Shown here piece after piece: positions 8,662 through 14,236 of a stretch of 34,850 nt of DNA (within the stretch, counting starts at the first letter, position 1; the number at the start of each line of letters is the position of its first letter). The stretch spans positions 1 through 34,850 of the forward strand of contig NZ_CAMLOV010000042.1 of the NCBI RefSeq assembly GCF_946481715.1. Direction: 5' to 3'. Made by a program: the position numbers and the translations under genes. The notes beneath the pieces were generated by a model that was not told the DNA's origin, did not search any database, and worked only from the letters and a program-made list of their open reading frames with translations. This DNA comes from an uncultured Mucilaginibacter sp. (lineage in GTDB: Bacteria > Bacteroidota > Bacteroidia > Sphingobacteriales > Sphingobacteriaceae).

Positions 8662-10146
8662 CTATTTTTTCACCGCCCAAACAGATACCGAGCCCGCACG
8701 CACAAAAAATTCGCCCCAGCCCTCCTCGTTTATCGTAACTTCTGCATCATGCTTGCCCAGGTAATCTACAAATACTTTACCGGCGTGTACCTGCCCTATT
8801 TCCATGCTTTTGCTGCATTCATCGCCATTGGTTAACAGCACCGCGCAGCCCGAGTTTTCGTGGTCGCCATCGCCCTCCCGCGTCCAGCCGATGCTTTGGG
8901 GATTATCGAAATAATCGCGCTGGGCTCCATAGGCTATATGCTTGCGGGCGTAAAGCAGGCTTTCCATCTCGGCAATGGCGGGGAGTTCTACTTCGTGGTC
9001 GTTACCATCCTCGCCTTTATCGGTATACTTTGTGCCGTACAGGTCGGCGTAGAATACGCAGGGGTAGCCATGTTCCCGCAGCAAAATAAGCGCATAAGCC
9101 AATGGTTTAAACCATTGATGTACCGGCAGGGCCAGCGATTGCAGAGGCTGGGTATCGTGGTTCTCTACCAATGTAACCGCACGAGATGGGTTGGCGGCAA
9201 CCAGCGTATTATCAAATATTTTGGTGAGGTCGTAATCCTTGCCGCCGGCAGATGCATCGTGCAGGTTTTGGTGCAGTGGTGCATCAAAAAGCGACATGCG
9301 CCCTTCAGTAGCAGTAATATATTCCTGCAATAGGCTTACCTGGTAACTCCAGTACTCGCCAACCGTAAACAGTTCTTTGCCGGTTTGCTCGCGAAGGTTA
9401 TCCAGCCAATCATTATAAAACTCGTACGAGATGTGCTTAATAGCATCCAGCCGCATCCCGTCAAACTGTAGGGTATCATGCAACCACTTGCCCCAGCGTT
9501 TCAGTTCATCGCGCACGGCGGGGTTGCGGGTATCAATATCATCCAGCATCAGGTAATCAAAATTGCCGTTCTCATCGCCTACCACATCTTCCCAAGAATC
9601 GCCGTATTGGTTTTGGATGCTGTAGATGGCCGACTCATTATTAGCGGCATCGTAATCAACCCCGCTAAAGCATTGCCAGTCCCACACAAAATTAGAGTAC
9701 TTGCCATTCCTGCCGGGGAAGGTGAATTTGGTAAAAGCTTCTATCTCAAACGCTTCGCTTGTAAACTCGTTGCGGTCTGCGGGATTTACCTTGCGTACCG
9801 TTACTTTTTCCTTTTCATCGGCACCGCCCATATGGTTCAGCACGATATCCATATACACGGCCAGCCCCTTGCTTTTGGCGGTTTGTACGGCATCCACCAG
9901 TTGCTGCTTTGTACCGTATTTTGTACGCACTGTACCTTTTTGGTCAAACTCGCCCAGGTCGTAAATATCGTATACATCATAACCCACCGAATACCCGCCG
10001 GCCTCCCCTTTGTAAGCAGGCGGCAGCCAAACGGCGTCGATACCTATATTTTTAAGCCTTTCTGCATCGTTTTTTAAATGATCGTATAAGCTACCGTCGC
10101 CGGGGTAATACCATTCAAAAAACTGTAGCATCGTAAAATTTTCCAT
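8662..10146 (-). CDS. amyA: Alpha-amylase, GH13, cytoplasmic AmyA type
   Basis: A 494-residue GH13 enzyme (subfamily 5-like) that cuts alpha-1,4 links in starch, glycogen and maltodextrins. It has no signal peptide (it begins MENFTMLQFFEWYYPGDG), so it should work in the cytoplasm on imported or stored glucans. All catalytic residues are visible: nucleophile D234 in DGMRLDAIKH, acid/base E264 in TVGEYW, and D331 in VENHDTQP. Region I is DIVLNHMGG at ~100-108. The protein ends with a short beta domain (VFVDYLGKH...VWAVKK). The length is normal for AmyA/AmyS. The next gene on this strand is 293 bases on and encodes the ThuA-like protein. Confidence 0.95.
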   Translation of the reverse strand: MENFTMLQFFEWYYPGDGSLYDHLKNDAERLKNIGIDAVWLPPAYKGEAGGYSVGYDVYDIYDLGEFDQKGTVRTKYGTKQQLVDAVQTAKSKGLAVYMDIVLNHMGGADEKEKVTVRKVNPADRNEFTSEAFEIEAFTKFTFPGRNGKYSNFVWDWQCFSGVDYDAANNESAIYSIQNQYGDSWEDVVGDENGNFDYLMLDDIDTRNPAVRDELKRWGKWLHDTLQFDGMRLDAIKHISYEFYNDWLDNLREQTGKELFTVGEYWSYQVSLLQEYITATEGRMSLFDAPLHQNLHDASAGGKDYDLTKIFDNTLVAANPSRAVTLVENHDTQPLQSLALPVHQWFKPLAYALILLREHGYPCVFYADLYGTKYTDKGEDGNDHEVELPAIAEMESLLYARKHIAYGAQRDYFDNPQSIGWTREGDGDHENSGCAVLLTNGDECSKSMEIGQVHAGKVFVDYLGKHDAEVTINEEGWGEFFVRAGSVSVWAVKK

Positions 10147-10238
10147 AAGGGGCTATGTTGTGTGTTTAAACAGCATACACAACCGTAAACCCAAATTAAG
10201 GTTTTAATGGGATGGGTAAAATGGCCTAATTTTCTTAA

Positions 10239-10275
10239 AACCATAGCGATGGATTTGAAACCCATCGCTATGGTT
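10239..10275. repeat. 14-bp perfect hairpin, ATAGCGATGG family (copy 1)
   Basis: AACCATAGCGATGG at 10239-10252 pairs perfectly with CCATCGCTATGGTT at 10262-10275. The same words occur at 10515-10543, on the other side of the long inverted repeat. Confidence 0.85.
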
Positions 10276-10288
10276 AAACAGGTGGAAA

Positions 10289-10456
10289 GGCAATGTCCGC
10301 GTCGCGATTTAACTCACCGCCCCCCTCTGCTGCGCAAAGAAGTGGAGAAATTGAGGTTATTTATTTTTTTCTTAACCCTCTTTTTCGCAGAAAGAGAGGG
10401 TCGACAAGCGATAGCGATGTCGGGGTGAGTCAACTCGCGACGCGGACATCGTTGCC
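10289..10456. repeat. 168-bp MITE-like element with ~30-bp terminal inverted repeats
   Basis: The ends are GGCAATGTCCGCGTCGCGA... and its inverted partner ...TCGCGACGCGGACATCGTTGCC. The core TGTCCGCGTCGCGA (10294-10307) pairs perfectly with 10435-10448. A CTCACC/GGTGAG pair continues the match inward, with a 3-base insertion near the outer end of the right arm. The middle is not coding and contains a T-rich tract and a second CCCTC/GAGGG pairing. Long inverted ends around ~100 non-coding bases are typical of miniature inverted-repeat elements. Confidence 0.75.
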
Positions 10457-10514
10457 ATATTCACCCCCCTGCCCCCATCCCATCGTTTTAATTGATATGT
10501 GAGGGGCTTTTCGT

Positions 10515-10543
10515 ATAGCGATGGGTTTCAAACCCATCGCTAT
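10515..10543. repeat. 14-bp near-loopless hairpin, ATAGCGATGG family (copy 2)
   Basis: ATAGCGATGGGTTT at 10515-10528 and AAACCCATCGCTAT at 10530-10543 are perfect inverted copies separated by one base. Such a tight palindrome would extrude as a cruciform rather than act as a simple terminator. It shares the ATAGCGATGG core with the hairpin at 10239. Confidence 0.85.
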
Positions 10544-10594
10544 GGTTAAACAAGCAATATTTTTATGCACCGTTAAGTTTACCTACCTTGCATT

Positions 10595-10990
10595 ATGGAT
10601 ACCGGCGTATTTATTTACCTGCAATTTTTGCGCAACGTGCTGTTGCCACTGCCGGGCGTAACCGAAAAAATGTGCTTTGATACACCCGCCTTTTATGTAA
10701 ATAAAAAACTATTTATCCGCATACGCGAGGATGGCGAAACCCTGGTGCTGCACACTTTTGAACGTGATAAATGGATGGTTGCCAATCCGGATGTTTACTT
10801 TATTACCGACCACTACTATAATTACGATTACGTGCTGGTAAACATGCCCAAAGCCGACCCGGCCGAATTAGAAGGGCTTTTGATACAGGCATGGAGGGAC
10901 AGGGCAACAAAAAAGTTAATTGCACAGGCAGCACCACCCAAACCCTCCCTGCCTACCGACAGGCCCGGAAGGGAGGGCTTAAAAAAATAA
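10595..10990 (+). CDS. MmcQ/YjbR family protein
   Basis: A 131-residue protein. Residues ~1-108 match the YjbR/MmcQ fold (double-wing DNA-binding-like fold): LPGVTEKMCFDTPAFYVNKKLFIRI, then LVLHTFERDKWMVANPDVYFIT and the closing LLIQAWRDRATKKL. The biochemical role of the family is unknown. The last ~18 residues (PPKPSLPTDRPGREGLKK) are proline- and glycine-rich and are encoded by an inverted repeat (10943-10977), so the original C-terminus was probably at about AQAA, and a repeat element has extended or replaced the tail. It stands alone on the plus strand. Confidence 0.85.
   Translation: MDTGVFIYLQFLRNVLLPLPGVTEKMCFDTPAFYVNKKLFIRIREDGETLVLHTFERDKWMVANPDVYFITDHYYNYDYVLVNMPKADPAELEGLLIQAWRDRATKKLIAQAAPPKPSLPTDRPGREGLKK
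10943..10977. repeat. Inverted repeat overlapping the 3' end of the YjbR-like gene
   Basis: CCCTCCCT (10943-10950) pairs with AGGGAGGG (10970-10977), with an inner GCCT/AGGC stem. A related G/C-rich hairpin (TCTCCCC...GGGGAGA, 11000-11017) follows the stop codon. The left element is translated as the end of the YjbR-like protein. Confidence 0.7.
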
Positions 10991-11029
10991 TTTGAAAGTC
11001 TCCCCTACCGGGGGAGATTTAGAGGGGGC

Positions 11030-11046
11030 TTGGCACTATCCTTGCA
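11030..11046 (+). promoter_or_regulatory. Candidate sigma-54 (RpoN) promoter
   Basis: TTGGCAC, five bases, TTGCA. The GG and GC doublets are 10 bases apart, exactly the -24/-12 spacing of sigma-54 promoters. It ends 45 bases before the ATG of the YtxH-like gene, which puts transcription start near 11057 and leaves a leader of about 35 bases. A promoter of this class needs an enhancer-binding activator; none is encoded in the window. Confidence 0.65.
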
Positions 11047-11091
11047 ACAACTTCGTTAAATAAACATTTACCATTAAAAAAACATACAGTC

Positions 11092-11304
11092 ATGGGCTTA
11101 TTAAAATTTATAGCAGTTGGCGCAGCCATTGGTTACGGAATAAACTACATTACTAAAAAAGGCCCGGACGGCCGCTCGATACTGGATGACATTACTGACG
11201 ACGCACCGGAATGGTTTGATAAAGCCAAGAAATTTGCCGAAGAAAAAATAGAAAACGCTGTTACTGCATCGCAGCCAAATGGCGGCCATGCCGAAACCGT
11301 ATAA
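11092..11304 (+). CDS. YtxH-like small protein
   Basis: A 70-residue protein. It begins with a short glycine-containing hydrophobic segment (LLKFIAVGAAIGYGINYITKK) and continues as an acidic amphipathic helix (DDAPEWFDKAKKFAEEKIENAV). This is the layout of YtxH/gas-vesicle-like small envelope proteins, which in other bacteria are stress- or starvation-induced; no enzymatic role is known. Bacteroidota encode many near-identical forms. It sits behind a good sigma-54 promoter match and ahead of a strong terminator, so it is probably a single-gene unit under alternative sigma control. Confidence 0.8.
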   Translation: MGLLKFIAVGAAIGYGINYITKKGPDGRSILDDITDDAPEWFDKAKKFAEEKIENAVTASQPNGGHAETV

Positions 11305-11331
11305 AAAGGCTTTTTTTTCACACTCGCCTGC

Positions 11332-11364
11332 AAAAAACCCTTGCCACACCGGCAAGGGTTTTTT
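11332..11364 (+). terminator. Intrinsic terminator after the YtxH-like gene
   Basis: AAAACCCTTGCC and GGCAAGGGTTTT pair perfectly around a five-base loop (ACACC) and run into seven T residues. Confidence 0.88.
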
Positions 11365-11526
11365 TATTGTTGCTCTGCTGCAAATGGCTTACATGCACCA
11401 ACTGTTTTAAATATCAATTAACCTTGTTTTCATTATAATTTAAGTAAGCCAAATTCACAATTAAATTACCCCGATAATTTTTTAGGCCATGCTTTATTAA
11501 TTATATTTATTGCAAACTACGCCGTT

Positions 11527-12756
11527 TTGAAACTTGTTGACACGTTAAGCCATACAGTAAAATTATGCGGCCCGGTTTGTACGCCCGCAAAGCCATTAGT
11601 AAAAGCATCGTTCGGAACGCAGGTTGCCGATTTTTTTGGCAACATTTTTAGCACTGCCCATTGGCCCGCACGTTGGCATTGCGGCAGCTGGAGCGATTTC
11701 CATGGCTGGCTGTACATTATATCAGATATCAGCATTTGGGCTTCCTACTTTGCCATCCCCGTGCTGCTTATTATCATGCTCCGGAAAAAGAAGGACATCC
11801 CGTTCCTTAAAATTTTTGTGTTGTTTGTGGCCTTTATCCTGCTATGCGGGCTTACCCACTTAATTGATGCCGCCATATTTTGGTGGCCGGCCTACCGCTT
11901 AAGCGCATTGCTGCGTTTTATTACCGCAGTGGTATCCATTTTTACGGTATTTGCTTTGTACAGGGTTTTGCCGCTGGTATTTAGCCTGCGCAGCGTTGCC
12001 GAACTGGAGGCCGAGATAGAAAAACGCCGCGTGGTAGAGGATAAGCTGACTTTAAATGAGATGGCATTAAACCGCTCGCTGGAACTTACAACACAGCACA
12101 ACCAGCAGCTTAAAAACTTTACGCATATCCTCTCGCATAACATCCGCAACCATGCCAGCAACATCGCGCTGGTTTCCAGCCTGGTTGATACCGATACACT
12201 GGACGGTGGCAATGCAGAACTGTTTGAAAAATTAAACAATGTATCGCGCGCATTAAACAATACACTGGAAGACCTCTCGCATGCTATTAAAATTAAAGAG
12301 AGCGTGATAAAACCTACCACGGTTGATTTTAAAACCGTAACGGATGAAGTGCTTAAAATATTTGAATCGGATCTGGCGTTAAATAACGCCAAACTGGAAA
12401 CAGATTTTGAAGTGGCCCAGGTTTATTTTCCGCGCATATACCTGGAGAGTATCATTATTAATTTAATATCAAATACTATTAAATACCAAAGTGTAGATAG
12501 GACACTAAAAGTAAAATTAAAAACGTATATTAACAACGATTTTCGTACCGTGTTAGAATGCAGCGACAATGGTTTAGGCATTGACCTGAAATTGCACGGC
12601 AACAAAATATTCGGGCTTTATAAAACCTTTCACGATCGTAAAGATGCACACGGCGTGGGGTTGTTTTTAGTTAAAACGCAAATAGAATCGCAAGGAGGCG
12701 AAATAGAAGTACAAAGTACACCGGATAACGGTGCCACGTTTAAAATAATTTTTTAA
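11527..12756 (+). CDS. Histidine kinase with ethylene-receptor-like transmembrane domain
   Basis: A 409-residue sensor kinase. After a cysteine-containing N-terminal stretch, WSDFHGWLYIISD starts three membrane helices (about 60-148) that resemble the ethylene-binding domain of plant ETR1 and bacterial homologues. ISD (D67), SYF (Y74) and above all CGLTH (C107, H111) sit where ETR1 has Asp25, Tyr32, Cys65 and His69, the last two being copper ligands. A coiled-coil linker follows, then a HisKA domain with H204 in LSHNIRN (not the common SHELR), and a HATPase with N box NLISNTIKYQS, DNGLGID and HGVGLFLVK. Translation starts at a TTG (11527); no ATG fits, since the next methionine is inside the second helix, and the frame is open further upstream, so the start is uncertain. 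The stop overlaps the response regulator start by one base. Confidence 0.88.
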   Translation: MKLVDTLSHTVKLCGPVCTPAKPLVKASFGTQVADFFGNIFSTAHWPARWHCGSWSDFHGWLYIISDISIWASYFAIPVLLIIMLRKKKDIPFLKIFVLFVAFILLCGLTHLIDAAIFWWPAYRLSALLRFITAVVSIFTVFALYRVLPLVFSLRSVAELEAEIEKRRVVEDKLTLNEMALNRSLELTTQHNQQLKNFTHILSHNIRNHASNIALVSSLVDTDTLDGGNAELFEKLNNVSRALNNTLEDLSHAIKIKESVIKPTTVDFKTVTDEVLKIFESDLALNNAKLETDFEVAQVYFPRIYLESIIINLISNTIKYQSVDRTLKVKLKTYINNDFRTVLECSDNGLGIDLKLHGNKIFGLYKTFHDRKDAHGVGLFLVKTQIESQGGEIEVQSTPDNGATFKIIF

Positions 12757-13163
12757 TGAATAAAATAAAAATTGCTTGTGTTGTTGATGATGATGAGATA
12801 TACACCTTCACGGTTAAGCGCATTATAGCCCGATCTGAAATTGCCGAAAAAACAATATTCTTTCATAACGGAAAAGCCGCCCTCGATTTTTTTGTAGCCA
12901 ACGCGCAAAACAAGCTGGAATTGCCGGACCTTATCCTGTTGGATATTAATATGCCCGTGCTGGATGGATGGCAATTTTTAGAACAATATGTAAAACTGGT
13001 GCCCCGGTTCGATAAAAAAATAACATTATTTATTGTAAGCTCTTCTATAGACGAAGAAGATTACGCCCGCGCCCGTGCTATAGAAGCGGTAAGCGATTTT
13101 ATTGTAAAACCACTTACGGTAGAACATTTGCATAATATTTTAGGGCAGTTGCAAGAGGCTTAG
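12756..13163 (+). CDS. Single-domain response regulator (CheY-like)
   Basis: A 135-residue receiver domain with no output domain. Acidic residues D11-D13 (VVDDDE), phospho-acceptor D63 in LLDINMPVLDG, serines in FIVSSS and the lysine in FIVKPL make a complete active site. The ATG overlaps the last base of the kinase stop codon (TAATG), so the two are co-translated and are almost surely partners. The output must come from protein contact, for example with a further kinase or a phosphorelay, because nothing here binds DNA. Confidence 0.93.
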   Translation: MNKIKIACVVDDDEIYTFTVKRIIARSEIAEKTIFFHNGKAALDFFVANAQNKLELPDLILLDINMPVLDGWQFLEQYVKLVPRFDKKITLFIVSSSIDEEDYARARAIEAVSDFIVKPLTVEHLHNILGQLQEA

Positions 13164-13178
13164 TACGCACTTTCCGCA

Positions 13179-13235
13179 GCGGTGGGCTCACCACCGCACA
13201 CATGGCCTTAAACGGCGGTGAAGACGCCGCCGTTT
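13179..13235. repeat. Two consecutive GC-rich hairpins
   Basis: GCGGTGG (13179-13185) pairs with CCACCGC (13191-13197). AAACGGCGG (13210-13218) pairs with CCGCCGTTT (13227-13235). They lie just after the response regulator stop. They may stop transcription but lack a T run, so I regard them as repeat-derived hairpins. The rest of 13164-13365 shows no gene. Confidence 0.65.
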
Positions 13236-13365
13236 GGCAACACGGCCCTTGTTGGCATTGCCGCCGACAGCCACCCACATACCTTTAAAAACAAAATAAA
13301 TCTCCCGCCTGTATCGTTTTTAAAATTGACTGCGTAATACTGTTATTACACTTACTAAAAAAGTT

Positions 13366-14088
13366 ATGATGAAAAACGTTCAACAAAATTCAAAAAAGCG
13401 GGCAGGCATAGTCGGGATGGTATGTTTGCTGGCCGTATCATTCAGTTCTTGTTTAAAAAACGACCATACCGTTCAGCCACCCGTTGCTGCTTTATCGGTT
13501 ATCAACGCTTCGCCGGACGCACCTGCGCTTGATTTTTATTTAGACGATAACAAAGCCAATTCACAATCTTTTGCTTTTGGCGGCGGAATAGATTACGTGG
13601 GCGCTTATACCGGCAAACGTACCGGCACTTTTAAAACCGGTGGTACCGCAACTATTTATAAGGCGGATACCCTTACGCTTGAAGCAAACAAGTACTACAC
13701 ATTATTTTTGGCTAACACCGCAGGGCACGAAGAATTTGTAAGGCTAAGCGATACCCTGGCCAAACCTGCCGATCAGAAAGCGGGAATCAGATTGGTTAAC
13801 CTGAGCCCCGATGCACCGGCGGTAGACCTTGCCATTAAAGATGGCGCTGTATTGGTTGCCAATAAAAGCTACAAAGGCTATTCGCCTTTTAAACCGGTTA
13901 GCGCGCCGCAAAAATACACGCTGGAAATACGCCAGGCCGGCACCGCTACAGTATTGGCCTCTATAACCAATATCACCTTAAATAATGGTTCGTTATATAC
14001 AGTATGGTTACAGGGGCTTGCAGCTCCGGGCACGCCTGATGCTAAGAAACTGGCCGCAAAAGTGCAAAACAACGTTTATTACTATTAA
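13366..14088 (+). CDS. DUF4397 domain lipoprotein
   Basis: A 240-residue protein. A basic N-terminus and hydrophobic segment end in SFSSC, a lipobox with the cysteine at about residue 30. Two DUF4397-type halves follow: ALSVINASPDAPALDFYLDD at ~42-62 and GIRLVNLSPDAPAVDLAIKD at ~145-165. Each is an NxSPDAPxxD repeat followed by beta strands, the hallmark of the family. These are surface or periplasmic proteins of unknown role. The start may be the ATG at 13366 or the next one at 13369. The gene has its own terminator, so it is probably separate from the upstream kinase pair. Confidence 0.9.
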   Translation: MMKNVQQNSKKRAGIVGMVCLLAVSFSSCLKNDHTVQPPVAALSVINASPDAPALDFYLDDNKANSQSFAFGGGIDYVGAYTGKRTGTFKTGGTATIYKADTLTLEANKYYTLFLANTAGHEEFVRLSDTLAKPADQKAGIRLVNLSPDAPAVDLAIKDGAVLVANKSYKGYSPFKPVSAPQKYTLEIRQAGTATVLASITNITLNNGSLYTVWLQGLAAPGTPDAKKLAAKVQNNVYYY

Positions 14089-14108
14089 GGCATTGCATTT
14101 ACCTATGC

Positions 14109-14139
14109 AACAAAGCCCGGCTTTTGGCCGGGCTTTGTT
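14109..14139 (+). terminator. Intrinsic terminator after the DUF4397 gene
   Basis: AACAAAGCCCGGC and GCCGGGCTTTGTT form a perfect 13-bp stem with a TTTTG loop, followed by T-rich sequence. Confidence 0.88.
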
Positions 14140-14198
14140 TGTTTATAGCCTTAAATGGGCTAATCCCGATTCAAATTCCTTACGCATCCTTATTTAAT

Positions 14199-14230
14199 CA
14201 GAAATAAAATTACCTTTAATTTTATTTCTG
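14199..14230. promoter_or_regulatory. Perfect AT-rich palindrome just before the CheB-CheR gene
   Basis: CAGAAATAAAATTA and TAATTTTATTTCTG are perfect inverted copies (14 bp each, four-base gap). It ends six bases before the ATG at 14237. An AT-rich stem without a T run is unlikely to be a terminator. It could be an operator for a dimeric regulator or a hairpin that hides the start region in the mRNA. Confidence 0.55.
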
Positions 14231-14236
14231 CCCCAA

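Larger units (their letters stand above)
10147..10594. other. Gene-free repeat-rich region
   Basis: This stretch of 448 bases between the divergent alpha-amylase and YjbR-like genes has no believable reading frame. It holds three inverted repeats, listed separately: a hairpin at 10239-10275, a long element at 10289-10456 and a tight hairpin at 10515-10543. The promoters of both flanking genes must lie in or around these; I could not define them. Confidence 0.7.
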
